Below are positions 1-8,360 of a stretch of 64,000 bases of DNA, piece after piece. The DNA is from Pseudomonas sp. GV071. Lineage in GTDB: Bacteria; Pseudomonadota; Gammaproteobacteria; Pseudomonadales; Pseudomonadaceae. The DNA lies in assembly GCF_003050835.1 (NCBI RefSeq), contig NZ_QAOJ01000015.1, positions 1 through 64,000 on the forward strand. The letters are read 5' to 3'. A model generated the notes under the pieces. That model was not told where the DNA came from and ran no database searches. It worked only from the letters and a program-made list of their open reading frames with translations. The number at the start of each line of letters is the position of its first letter. Position 1 is the stretch's first letter. The translations under genes were made by a program, and so were the position numbers.

Positions 1-12
1 AGCGGGAGGCGA

Positions 13-40
13 ATTCTACAGCGTTTCAAACCGCTGTCAA
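13..40 (-). promoter_or_regulatory. rRNA-operon type promoter, proximal (P1)
   Basis: Read on the minus strand this is TTGACA, a 16-base spacer, then TAGAAT, followed by the GC-rich start region GCCTCCCGCT typical of Pseudomonas rRNA operons. It points off the left edge, so a 16S rRNA gene is expected just outside the window (inference). Confidence 0.75.
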
Positions 41-117
41 CACCCTCTTTACACCGCTTTCGATCAACTCAACCGATCGGCTAACAGGACCAAACCTCAA
101 CCCTGTCAGCCCGGCGC

Positions 118-145
118 ATTCTACGCAGATCTCTCTGCTTTGCAA
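118..145 (-). promoter_or_regulatory. rRNA-operon type promoter, middle (P2)
   Basis: On the minus strand: TTGCAA, 16 bases, TAGAAT. An A/T-rich stretch (about 146-190) lies directly upstream and could be an UP element. Spacing and orientation match the other two promoters, which supports a tandem array. Confidence 0.65.
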
Positions 146-215
146 CCCTTAATTTCTCGCTAACTTATTGATTAGCTTGAAGTTTTAAGAGCCTTCCGCG
201 CCGGAAGTGGTGCGC

Positions 216-243
216 ATTATAAGCACCCACAAAATACCGTCAA
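216..243 (-). promoter_or_regulatory. rRNA-operon type promoter, distal (P3)
   Basis: On the minus strand: TTGACG, 16 bases, TATAAT (perfect -10). The A/T-rich bases 244-290 upstream could be an UP element. It is the third member of the tandem array and is divergent from the lipoprotein gene at 373. Confidence 0.65.
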
Positions 244-372
244 GGCATTATTGAAATGATTCTGAAATAAACGATTAGAGGCACTTAAATACCGAACGAC
301 CCTGCAGCAAAGCTCTCTGAAGCATTGCCTTCTATATATAGAGGGATAGCACTTCCCTTGTTCAGGACCTTG

Positions 373-849
373 ATGATGAGACTTGCGACCCTTTTGCGCC
401 TCACCGGCAGTGTACTGCTGCTCCTCAGCCTCAGTGCCTGCAGCCTCTTCGATACAAGGGATGATGTGTACGTCGACCTGGTAGGCCTGGAGCCACTTCC
501 CAGCCAGGACATGGAGGCTCGCTTCGCCGTAAAGCTGCGCGTGCAGAACCCCAATGAAAGCGCCATCCGCTACAACGGCATCGCCCTGGAGCTGCGGGTG
601 AACAACCGCCCCCTGGCAACTGGCGTCAGTGATGAAAGCGGGGAAGTGCCACGCTATGGCGAAAGGGTCATCAGCGTACCCATCACCATTTCCGCGTTTT
701 CGGTGTTGCGCCAGGCCTGGGGAGTGGCCGCAAGCGCGCCCTCCAGCCATGCCTCCGTACCCTATGAGCTAAACGGCAAGCTCGGCGGCGGCTTATGGGG
801 AGCGGCACGCTTTACCGATACCGGTGAGCTGACGCTACCGGCGCAGTAG
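373..849 (+). CDS. LEA14-like (water-stress/hypersensitive domain) lipoprotein
   Basis: 158-residue predicted lipoprotein. The N-terminus has basic residues, a leucine-rich segment and a lipobox LSAC with the acylated Cys at about residue 23. The rest, with the pattern of paired hydrophobic strands and a VQNPNE-type motif, resembles LEA type 2 beta-sandwich proteins of the cell envelope. Two ATGs are adjacent at 373 and 376, with AGGA at 364-367. The earlier in-frame ATG at 325 would put 16 extra residues before the signal peptide and is less likely. No biochemical role can be assigned. It is divergent from the rRNA promoters and convergent with the next gene. Confidence 0.75.
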   Translation: MMRLATLLRLTGSVLLLLSLSACSLFDTRDDVYVDLVGLEPLPSQDMEARFAVKLRVQNPNESAIRYNGIALELRVNNRPLATGVSDESGEVPRYGERVISVPITISAFSVLRQAWGVAASAPSSHASVPYELNGKLGGGLWGAARFTDTGELTLPAQ

Positions 850-851
850 CC

Positions 852-1247
852 TTAGGCAATCGCTGCTTGCTTAGCGAGCTCGTCGAAGACTTCCGGCTGC
901 AGCGCCGCTTCGCCCTTCTCGTCCAGCACTTCGCGGGGATGTTCACTGCCGGGAATGCTGCTATCCAGCAGACTGAGCAGACTGGAGCCGCGCAGGGTCA
1001 GCACGAAGTTCTCACCGTTACCGCCCTCTGATTCAGGACGCGGCTCGATAAAGCCTTCTTTTAGTAGTAGCGCCTCGTAGTCACACGCCTCTACCTTCAA
1101 GGAATCGACCTTATCCATCTGTACGCCTTCAGCCGTCTGGTCTGCAGCGAACTCAGCGGCGTACTCCCGCGGCTTGAATGGTTTGTAGGCACCGTTCTGC
1201 ACTTCGTGAAGCAGACGCTCGATAAGGTCCCAGTTATAGGTAGCCAT
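852..1247 (-). CDS. small conserved protein, possibly DUF2513-like
   Basis: 131-residue cytoplasmic protein beginning MATYNWDLIERLL. The ATG at 1247 is preceded by a strong GGAGG seven bases upstream, so the longer reading frame to 1307 is rejected. The opening helix, the acidic C-terminal half and a late LTLRG segment recall DUF2513-type winged-helix proteins, but the match is weak and from memory. It ends 2 bases from the convergent lipoprotein gene. Function unknown. Confidence 0.6.
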   Translation of the reverse strand: MATYNWDLIERLLHEVQNGAYKPFKPREYAAEFAADQTAEGVQMDKVDSLKVEACDYEALLLKEGFIEPRPESEGGNGENFVLTLRGSSLLSLLDSSIPGSEHPREVLDEKGEAALQPEVFDELAKQAAIA

Positions 1248-1334
1248 GTTCTCAACCTCCAACCGACTGTTAGTGATGTCACGCAGGCCAGACGGCCGCG
1301 GACTCATCCTTCATAGGTTGTGACCGGCCTTTGC

Positions 1335-2240
1335 CTAGGCCCGTTCAGGTTGTTTCGCCGGCACGCCATCATCGGCAACCTTCTCGCCCGGCGACTTGCC
1401 GTCCCGTGCATGGTGTTCGATCACCGCATTCAGCTCCGCGCCAAACAACAGCACGGCCGAGGACAGATAGAGATAGAAGAGAAAGATGATGATCGCGCCA
1501 ATGCTGCCGTAGGTGGCGTTGTAGTTGGCGAAGTTCTGCGCGTAGTAACCAAAGCCCAGGGACGCCGCAATCCAGCCGACCACCGCCACAATCGAGCCCG
1601 GGGTGATAAAGCGGAACTCCTGCTTCACATCCGGCGCCAGGTAATACACCGCTGCCACCACCGCAACCAGCATCAGCACCGCCACCGGCCAACGCAGCCA
1701 GTTCCACAGCACCACCACAATCTGCTCAATCCCCAACTGATGGGCCAGCCAGTTCATGGCCTGCGGGCCGACGACCATCAAACCGGCCGCCACCAGCAGC
1801 AACACCGCCACCCCAATGATGTAGATCACCGACAACGGAATGCGCTTCCACGCCGGCCGCCCCTCTTCCACACCGTACACCTGGTTCATCGCCTGCATGG
1901 TTGAGCGCACGGCGGCGGAAGCTGTCCACAGCGCCACCAGAATACCGAAGGAGAACAAGCCGGCTTTCTGTGTCTGCAAGTTGGTAATCGCGGGGTTCAC
2001 CAGCTCCATGGCGGCCTGCGGCAGCACCAGCTCTGCCTGCTGCCGCAGCCATTCAAAAAACGGCTCGATATCCAGCACGCTGATAATGGCGATCAGAAAC
2101 AACAGAAACGGAAACAGCGAAAAGAACAGCTGGAAAGCCAGCGCCGAAGCGTAGGTCGGCAGCTCGTCGTCGAAGAAGTCGACCACCGTGCACTTGATGA
2201 TTTCCGTGAAGGAAACACCCCGCAAATCCGGCAAAAACAT
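1335..2240 (-). CDS. YihY/BrkB family inner-membrane protein
   Basis: 301 residues with about six hydrophobic segments. The opening segment with DFFDDELPTYASALAF, followed by a Phe-rich helix, is the hallmark of the YihY/BrkB (formerly RNase BN-annotated) family. The C-terminus is hydrophilic and charged. The family is thought to act in envelope integrity or transport; no substrate is established. It is a single gene, divergent from the zinc-ribbon gene at 2421. Confidence 0.85.
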   Translation of the reverse strand: MFLPDLRGVSFTEIIKCTVVDFFDDELPTYASALAFQLFFSLFPFLLFLIAIISVLDIEPFFEWLRQQAELVLPQAAMELVNPAITNLQTQKAGLFSFGILVALWTASAAVRSTMQAMNQVYGVEEGRPAWKRIPLSVIYIIGVAVLLLVAAGLMVVGPQAMNWLAHQLGIEQIVVVLWNWLRWPVAVLMLVAVVAAVYYLAPDVKQEFRFITPGSIVAVVGWIAASLGFGYYAQNFANYNATYGSIGAIIIFLFYLYLSSAVLLFGAELNAVIEHHARDGKSPGEKVADDGVPAKQPERA

Positions 2241-2420
2241 ACTCGCTCCCCCGCCCGTAAGCCATGCTCAGCGCGTGAAGTCACGGCGCCCCCAGGTTTT
2301 TGAGCCCATGGTGCCCGAATCGGTTCGTCTAAAATCTGCGGAGACCGGGCGTCGCAGCTAAAAGCAGGGAAAAACCCTATACACTATGCGGCCTTTTACC
2401 GATCCAACTCCGAGGTCCCT

Positions 2421-2762
2421 GTGAGCACGTTGCCACCCTGCCCGAAATGCAATTCCGAATTCACCTATGAAGATGGCCAGCAACTGGTCTGCCCGGAATG
2501 CGCCCACGAGTGGTCCGCTACTGCGGCGGCGGACGCTGGCGAAGGCGACAAGGTGATCAAGGATGCGGTCGGCAATGTGCTACAGGACGGTGATTCGGTC
2601 AGCGTGATCAAAGACCTCAAGGTCAAAGGCACCTCGCTGGTGGTGAAGGTCGGTACCAAGGTGAAGAACATCCGCCTGTGCGACGGCGACCACGATATCG
2701 ATTGCAAAATCGACGGCATCGGCCCGATGAAACTGAAATCCGAGTTTGTTAAGAAAGTCTGA
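2421..2762 (+). CDS. yjdM: YjdM/PhnA-like zinc-ribbon protein
   Basis: 113 residues. Cysteines 7, 10, 24 and 27 form a CxxC...CxxC zinc ribbon at the N-terminus, followed by the conserved PhnA domain ([21 protein letters not shown]). Members were named for the E. coli phosphonate locus but do not cleave phosphonates; the role is unclear. The start is GTG at 2421. A strong GC hairpin follows the stop. Confidence 0.85.
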   Translation: MSTLPPCPKCNSEFTYEDGQQLVCPECAHEWSATAAADAGEGDKVIKDAVGNVLQDGDSVSVIKDLKVKGTSLVVKVGTKVKNIRLCDGDHDIDCKIDGIGPMKLKSEFVKKV

Positions 2763-2768
2763 AACGAC

Positions 2769-2788
2769 GGGCCGGCGTCAGCCGGCCC
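2769..2788. terminator. GC hairpin between convergent genes
   Basis: GGGCCGGC, loop GTCA, GCCGGCCC: a perfect 8-bp stem between the convergent yjdM-like gene and the binding-protein gene. There is no U-run, so it is a weak terminator or transcript end stabiliser. Confidence 0.4.
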
Positions 2789-2798
2789 GCCTGCCCCG

Positions 2799-3881
2799 CT
2801 ACAGCTTCCCTTCCATCGCCAACTTCACATAGCTCGAATCAAAGCGCAGTTTGATGTTCTTGCTATCACCCAGGGTCGAGCCGTCCGGGAACTGCATGCC
2901 CACCTTGTCGGCATTCGCCGCGCCCTCACCGAGCAAGCCCTTCTCGAATGAGAAATTACGCACCTTGTCCATGGTCGCGCTTAGCGTGCTCGACGCATTG
3001 GCGAAGGTGTAGGCCGTTACCGGCGTGTAAAACAGCTCGGTCTTGGTCAGTTGTGCGTCGTACCCGGCGAGGTCGGTGCCGGAGTGCTCGGCCATGTAGG
3101 TACGCGCCGCCTTACCCTGTTCGTTGTCTTGCTGCATCAACTGCAGGGTTTCGAACCAGGCGCCAACCAGGGCTTTGCCCAGTGCCGGGTTCTCCGCCAG
3201 GGTGGCGCTGTTCACCGCCATCATGTCGATGATCTCGCCAGGAATTTCCTTGGAGGTGAACACCTCTTTGGCCGTCGGCGACTGTTTCATCACCATGCTC
3301 AGTTGCGGGTTCCACAGTGCCGCGGCGGTCACGTCCGGGGTCATGAACGAGGCCACAGCATCGGCGTCCGAGGTGTTCATCACCGTCACGTCGCGCTCGG
3401 CCAGGCCGTGGATATCCAGGGCACGCGCCAGCAGGTAGTGCGACACCGACAACTCGACCAGGTTGACCTGCTGGCCCTTGATGTCGGCAAAACTCGAACC
3501 GTTCTTCAGCACGATGGCGTCGTTGCCATTGGAGTAGTCGCCGAGAATCAGGCCGGTGGTGTCCACGCCATTGGCGGCGGGAATGGTCAGGGCGTCCATA
3601 TTGGTCATGCCGCAGGCATCGAACGCGCCGGCCGCGTATTGGTTGATCGACTCGATGTAGTCGTTGAGCTGGACGATTTCGATCTTGATCCCGTACTTCT
3701 TCGCCCATTTATCGACGATGCCTTTTTCCGCGGCATAGCCCCAGGGCATCCAGCCGGAATAGATGGACCAGGCCACCTTGAAGCTGTCTTTCTTTTCCGC
3801 CGCGCTGATGTTGGCGGCCAGACAGAAGCTGGCCAGACCGACCAGGGCGAGTTTTTGCAGCAAGGATGCACGACGCTTCAT
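2799..3881 (-). CDS. periplasmic ABC substrate-binding protein (urea/sulfonate-like, NMT1 superfamily), orphan
   Basis: 360 residues with a signal peptide ending near ANISAAE. The mature part has the GWMPWGYAAEKGIVDKW opening seen in binding proteins found beside urea carboxylase genes and in nitrate/taurine-type binding proteins. ATG at 3881 is chosen because GAGG lies five bases upstream; the GTG at 3887 has no such site. It is the last gene of a leftward operon with the unknown 314-residue protein and a 2-oxoglutarate oxygenase. No permease or ATPase gene is adjacent, so it must borrow a transporter or be a chemosensory binding protein (inference). The substrate is not readable from sequence. 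Confidence 0.8.
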   Translation of the reverse strand: MKRRASLLQKLALVGLASFCLAANISAAEKKDSFKVAWSIYSGWMPWGYAAEKGIVDKWAKKYGIKIEIVQLNDYIESINQYAAGAFDACGMTNMDALTIPAANGVDTTGLILGDYSNGNDAIVLKNGSSFADIKGQQVNLVELSVSHYLLARALDIHGLAERDVTVMNTSDADAVASFMTPDVTAAALWNPQLSMVMKQSPTAKEVFTSKEIPGEIIDMMAVNSATLAENPALGKALVGAWFETLQLMQQDNEQGKAARTYMAEHSGTDLAGYDAQLTKTELFYTPVTAYTFANASSTLSATMDKVRNFSFEKGLLGEGAANADKVGMQFPDGSTLGDSKNIKLRFDSSYVKLAMEGKL

Positions 3882-3921
3882 AAACACCTCATGGGCATTG
3901 GCTAATAGTTGTTTGATTGGC

Positions 3922-4866
3922 TCAGCACAGCGGCTGGGTGTAACGGGTCAGGGTCGGCGACTCGTGCTCGAACCAGGCGGCCGCAGCCGGGGTAAAACCG
4001 GTGGCCTGGGCATAGGGCAAGCTGGCTTCCAGCGTGTCGATGGTGAACAGCCGCTGGCAGACGATGCCGTCGACTTCCACGGTTTGCCGCACCTGCTCCT
4101 CGGCGGCCAGGTACTCAAAGCCATCCAGCGCCAGCAGGCGCTGCCCGACCCGCGCCGGTTGCGTGGACAGGCTCACCGTGTAGCCTTTCGCCAACGAGCC
4201 CTGGGCCACCGACGTTTCAAAATTGAACAGGCGCGCCAGTTGCGCGGCATCGCCTACCGCGGCAGCGACCCGCTCACGCAGCTGCGTATCGGCCGGTACA
4301 ACCAGCGGCTCGGCACGGCCCAGCACCAGCGCCGCGTAGTCACCACAGACAATCAGGCCGCCACCGCGATGGCGCACCACGCCGCTGCCCACCTCGCGCT
4401 CTTCCAGTAACCGCAGGCCAATCAACGGGCCGGGCGCGGAAGGCTGCAGGCGCCAGTCTTCGACATACGCACCGCTCGGCGCGAACTCGATCATGCAGTT
4501 GCCAAAGCGCTTGAGCTCGGCGGGCTCCGGCCAGCGGTTATGCAGTTGCAGCGACGTGTCGCTGTGCCAGCTGAGCATCGGCTCGCGCCAGTCGCTCAGC
4601 GCTTCCCAACCTTCGTAGTTGGCCAACACCTGCAATTCAGCGGCGCTGTAATCGGCCAGGTTTCTGGCCACTACCTGAAGGTCTTCCAGCGGCAAGCGCA
4701 GGTCGATGGTGAAGCTGCGGCTTTGCAGCCAGCACACATGGGTATGCAGGTCGGTAGCGCCGTTGGCGAAGCTGATGGCGCGGCGTTTGTAGTAGCCCAG
4801 CATCCAGTCCGGCACGCCGTGCGTTGGACGACAGGCATGGGCGGCGAGCAGTTCGGCGAGGGTCAT
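3922..4866 (-). CDS. uncharacterised 314-residue protein, coupled to a 2-oxoglutarate oxygenase
   Basis: Family not recognised. The protein starts MTLAELLAAH, has no signal peptide or membrane segment, and contains two short sections rich in alternating hydrophobic residues (near residues 45-65 and 120-190) compatible with a beta-barrel or lipocalin-like fold; that is a guess. The WMLGYYKRR and DLHTHVCWLQ motifs near the start and a NFETSVAQG motif near residue 220 may be useful for searching. Its ATG overlaps the upstream oxygenase stop in an ATGA, which implies translational coupling and a shared pathway. A longer frame to 5010 lies inside the oxygenase gene and is rejected. Confidence 0.7.
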   Translation of the reverse strand: MTLAELLAAHACRPTHGVPDWMLGYYKRRAISFANGATDLHTHVCWLQSRSFTIDLRLPLEDLQVVARNLADYSAAELQVLANYEGWEALSDWREPMLSWHSDTSLQLHNRWPEPAELKRFGNCMIEFAPSGAYVEDWRLQPSAPGPLIGLRLLEEREVGSGVVRHRGGGLIVCGDYAALVLGRAEPLVVPADTQLRERVAAAVGDAAQLARLFNFETSVAQGSLAKGYTVSLSTQPARVGQRLLALDGFEYLAAEEQVRQTVEVDGIVCQRLFTIDTLEASLPYAQATGFTPAAAAWFEHESPTLTRYTQPLC

Positions 4867-5921
4867 GGGCAGGGCTCCGCAGCAGTGTTTTGGTAACCGA
4901 AGGAAGACAGGCCCTTGGCGCCCTCGGGCAATTGCAGCTCGCCGCTGGCCAGGCGCTTTTTCAGGTAGCTGAAGGTTTGCAGGGTTTGCGCATACAGGTG
5001 TTCGCCGCAACGCACAGGGGCGTAGGGGCTATGGGTGCCCGGTTCGAGCAGCGCGGGAATCGGCTCAATCAGCGTGTCGTAATCACAGGCGCAGAACAGC
5101 GGAAACGCATACCGCTCCTCCGCCACTTTGCGCACCCGGTGTGAGGTGGCGACGAAGGTACCGTTGCTGAGGACTTCCATCATGTCGCCGATATTGATCA
5201 CGAAGGCGCCCTCCACAAGGGGCACCTCAATCCACTCGCCAGCGCCGTTGAGCACCTGCAGGCCGGGCGCGGTAGGCAGCAGAATGGTGAAGCACTCGTA
5301 GTCGGTGTGCGCTCCGATACCGGGGCGGTCCACCGGCGCATGGGGGTTGTAGGGGTAGTGGATCAGGCGCAGCTGGCTGGGCGGCGTGCTGATGTGCTGG
5401 GTGAAGGCCTCTTCAGGCAACCCAAGCGCCAGCGCGAAGCCGCGAAACAGCTGGTTGCTCACCGCCAGCGCTGCATCGTAGTAGGCCTTGATGTCTTCTT
5501 TGAAGCCCGGAAATGCTGGCCATTTGTTGGCCCCCAGCATCGGCCGGCGGCGCTGCGCGTCCTGAAGATCGAAGCCCACGTCGTAGGCTTCCTTGTGGTC
5601 CACCGTGCCTTCGACGAATTGCTCCTCGCCTTCGGGCACATAACCGCTGTGATTGCTCGACAGGCCGATGTAGTCGGCCATCTTCGCCGCCAGTGGCTGG
5701 GCGAAATAGGCGCGGCTGCGGTTGACCAGGCCATCGATCAGCGCCGGCGGCACGCCATGCCCAGTGATATAGAGAAAGCCGGCCTCCCTGGCCGCCTGGC
5801 CCAACTGTGCGGCCGTGTGTTGGCGCACGGCGAGGTCGTCGGCATACAGGCCGCTGATATCCACCAGGGGCAAGGTTTGAAACGCGGTATGGGGATTGGG
5901 TTTGCCAAGGTCTGACGCCAC
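4863..5921 (-). CDS. 2-oxoglutarate/Fe(II) oxygenase, isopenicillin N synthase-like
   Basis: 352 residues. The N-terminal DIOX_N part has the GFLYITGHGVP motif; the C-terminal 2OG-FeII domain has HTDYE (first Fe ligands His and Asp), SHRVRK (third Fe ligand His) and a following Arg for 2-oxoglutarate. The start is GTG at 5921, supported by a perfect AGGAGG at 5927-5932. This family hydroxylates small molecules; fungal thymine hydroxylase belongs to it, so a nucleobase substrate would fit the region, but this is inference. It is the first gene of a three-gene operon. A paralogue lies at 33256. Confidence 0.85.
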   Translation of the reverse strand: MASDLGKPNPHTAFQTLPLVDISGLYADDLAVRQHTAAQLGQAAREAGFLYITGHGVPPALIDGLVNRSRAYFAQPLAAKMADYIGLSSNHSGYVPEGEEQFVEGTVDHKEAYDVGFDLQDAQRRRPMLGANKWPAFPGFKEDIKAYYDAALAVSNQLFRGFALALGLPEEAFTQHISTPPSQLRLIHYPYNPHAPVDRPGIGAHTDYECFTILLPTAPGLQVLNGAGEWIEVPLVEGAFVINIGDMMEVLSNGTFVATSHRVRKVAEERYAFPLFCACDYDTLIEPIPALLEPGTHSPYAPVRCGEHLYAQTLQTFSYLKKRLASGELQLPEGAKGLSSFGYQNTAAEPCP

Positions 5922-6195
5922 AGCAACCTCCTGATTAAAAAATCAAAACGTTACCTGGTCGTCCAGATTGAGCGATGGCGGCTGCCACCCCGGGTCGTCC
6001 CGGAAAACTATCCGCCCCCGAACGGGAGCGAGGAGGATGAAGCGATTTGCGTGCCAGGGGCCGTAAACCCCTCTAGAACGGGGATTCGCCGTTTATAAAA
6101 AACTACGTTTGCCCCATCGTAGGGCAAGTATCGCGCCGCGATATCCGCCACTGGGCACAGGTTGAAACCGCCGGCGGATAGCTGCGATGTTCGCC
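5922..6195. other. intergenic region with a hairpin-forming repeat
   Basis: No gene seen. It holds the promoter of the oxygenase operon and, at about 6140-6200, a sequence with GCGATATCCGCC and GGCGGATAGCTGCGA that can pair, ending in TTCGCCCTAC. A related GGCGGATATCCGC...TTCGCCCTAC copy occurs at about 62707-62739, so it is a dispersed repeat. Confidence 0.5.
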
Positions 6196-6972
6196 CTACT
6201 GAACCGGCAGGAAGTTCATAAACAGCAGGCCCTGGGCGTAACTCACCCCCAGGCGCCGGTAGCGTTCATCCAGCACATCGGTGAGCAGGTCTAGGCGCGC
6301 GACGATCTTGCCGAACTCCACGGCAAAGCTGAGGTTGCGCACATCCGGCGACAGCTCGTTGGACAGCAGCCAGGGGTTGCCCTTGATGTCGTTGCGACTG
6401 GCGAGCATCCAGGTGGCTTTCTCGATGTTGCGCGCGGCGTTGTGGATAAATTGCGGGTCGAGTTCGTCGGTCATGTAGAACTCGGTGCGCCCGCCATGGG
6501 CGGTGATCAGCATGCTGCCCAGGGCATAGATGAAACCGCCGACGCGATCGCCCTGGTAATCCACGCTGAGGGCATAACTCAGCGCCGCGACATCCTTGCG
6601 CCCACCCAACTCCGGCAAAGGGCGGCTCTGTTCGATGGCTTGCTGCACCTGCTGCTCAGCTTCCTCGACAGTGGGCAGGCCGGTCTTGCGCCATTCACGC
6701 GGGTTGCGCCGGTAGAGCTTGTCCATCAGGCGGTAGAGAGTGTTGAGGTTATTGCGCATGCCGATGGTGGCCATGCGGTCGGTGTGAGTCTGGAAGAACT
6801 CGCCGGCTTTGACCGCGCTTTTGTTGCCAATAATCGTGTCATGGTCCTGGTGACTGGCGCAGCCGCCGAGTGCCAGGGCCAGCAGCAAGCAGGCGCCAAG
6901 CCGCCAGCCGGCCGCGAGTCGAGACCTTGGGCGTCGCAGGGCGACAGAGGCAAGCAGATTCATCCAATCCAT
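6196..6972 (-). CDS. conserved lipoprotein of unknown function
   Basis: 258 residues if ATG at 6972 is used (another ATG lies at 6963; neither has a strong ribosome site). A hydrophobic segment ends in LALGGC, a lipobox with Cys near residue 38. The mature part is helical, with a conserved RKDVAALSYALSVDYQGDR segment and RNDIKGNPWLLSNE. I recognise it only as a conserved pseudomonad lipoprotein. Divergent from zntB. Confidence 0.65.
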   Translation of the reverse strand: MDWMNLLASVALRRPRSRLAAGWRLGACLLLALALGGCASHQDHDTIIGNKSAVKAGEFFQTHTDRMATIGMRNNLNTLYRLMDKLYRRNPREWRKTGLPTVEEAEQQVQQAIEQSRPLPELGGRKDVAALSYALSVDYQGDRVGGFIYALGSMLITAHGGRTEFYMTDELDPQFIHNAARNIEKATWMLASRNDIKGNPWLLSNELSPDVRNLSFAVEFGKIVARLDLLTDVLDERYRRLGVSYAQGLLFMNFLPVQ

Positions 6973-7271
6973 GCGTCGACTCAGATGCTGTGCGGTTCCA
7001 CTGGTTATAGACGCTAGCAATAAAAATGCCGCGCCTGGTTATTTTTCAGGCAGCCTGGCGCGACCTGTGTCGCATCCCGGCCTCAGGGTCTGACCGACAC
7101 GGCGCGCAGAGGTTGCGCAGCCCAGGTAAATGCCCGCCACCGCTGACTTGGTTTGGTCATCAATCGGCAATAAAAGCTGCGCAAGCTGCACCTACACCGG
7201 CTGCCCGCCATGGGCGTGTGTGCCCTCCGGTTACCAATCCCCCCAGTTCCCCGTTACTGCAGCGAGCCGGC
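6973..7271. other. divergent intergenic region, no gene seen
   Basis: About 300 bases between the lipoprotein gene and zntB. Several short inverted repeats are present but no ribosome-binding site with an open frame, and no recognisable operator. A long upstream extension of the zntB frame exists but lacks support. Confidence 0.5.
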
Positions 7272-8279
7272 ATGAATCACCACATTGAGGTTCCCGACCT
7301 GTTTGGCCTGCTCTATGGCTTTCGTTTTCGCCCTGGCGAGCGCGGCGAAGAGATCGACTCCAGCACCGCCCTGGCCTGGCTGAAGGCCCCCAGCGACGAC
7401 GGCGAATTTCTCTGGCTGCACCTCAACCTCGCCCACGCCGCGTGCGAGCGCTGGATGATGGCGCACCTCGACCTGCCGGAAAATTTCTTCGAAAGCCTGC
7501 GCGAAGGTTCACGCTCCACGCGCCTGGAGCATGTCGATGCGGCGCTGTTGGCGGTGGTCAACGACGTGGTATTCAACTTCGATATGGTCTCCACCGACAT
7601 CTCCACCCTGTGGGTGTGCGCGCGCAGTCGCCTGCTGGTCAGCGCGCGCCTGCAACCGCTGCGGTCGGTAGACAAACTGCGCTCATCGGTAAAGCGCGGC
7701 GAACGTTTTCGCTCGCCTCTGGAGCTGCTGGTGCACCTGCTGCGCGACCAGGGCGACGTGCTCACCGGCATCGTCCGCGAGACCAGCATCAGCGTTGACG
7801 GTATTGAAGATCAGTTGCTCGCCTCACGCCTCAACGACAACCGCGCCGACCTTGGCACCAAGCGCCGAGTGCTGGTGCGTCTGCAACGTCTGCTGGCACT
7901 GGAGCCTGGCTCGCTGATGCGCCTGCTCAACCGCCCGCCCGAGTGGCTGCAAGAGGACGACGTGCAGGAACTGCGTGAGGCCACCGAGGAATTCACCCTG
8001 GTGATCAGCGACCTCACCGCCCTTGGCGAGCGGATCAAGCTGCTGCAGGAAGAGATAGTCGCCAAGCTCAACGAACAAAGTAACCGCACCCTGTTCACCC
8101 TCACGGTGGTCACGGTGCTGGCCTTGCCGATCAACATCATCGCCGGCTTTTTCGGCATGAACGTCGGCGGTATTCCGCTGGCCGACGACGCGGAAGGTTT
8201 CTGGATTCTGGTGGCGCTGGTGGCCACCTTCACCGCGCTGGCCGGACGCTGGGCGTTCCGCAAGCGCAGCGACTACTGA
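7272..8279 (+). CDS. zntB: zinc/divalent cation transporter ZntB, CorA superfamily
   Basis: 335 residues. A large N-terminal cytoplasmic domain is followed by two C-terminal membrane helices; the pore signature GMN is at residues 295-297, followed by VGGIP, which is the ZntB-type variant. ATG at 7272 gives the usual family length. ZntB proteins move zinc across the inner membrane; proton-coupled uptake is the currently favoured direction. Single gene followed by ppk2 after 81 bases. Confidence 0.85.
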   Translation: MNHHIEVPDLFGLLYGFRFRPGERGEEIDSSTALAWLKAPSDDGEFLWLHLNLAHAACERWMMAHLDLPENFFESLREGSRSTRLEHVDAALLAVVNDVVFNFDMVSTDISTLWVCARSRLLVSARLQPLRSVDKLRSSVKRGERFRSPLELLVHLLRDQGDVLTGIVRETSISVDGIEDQLLASRLNDNRADLGTKRRVLVRLQRLLALEPGSLMRLLNRPPEWLQEDDVQELREATEEFTLVISDLTALGERIKLLQEEIVAKLNEQSNRTLFTLTVVTVLALPINIIAGFFGMNVGGIPLADDAEGFWILVALVATFTALAGRWAFRKRSDY

Positions 8280-8360
8280 CAGCCTAGGCTGTCATCGACT
8301 TGCCACAGCCGCGCTCTAGCATCGGCTGGTCCGCAACCCTACCGCCCACAAGGTGCCGAG

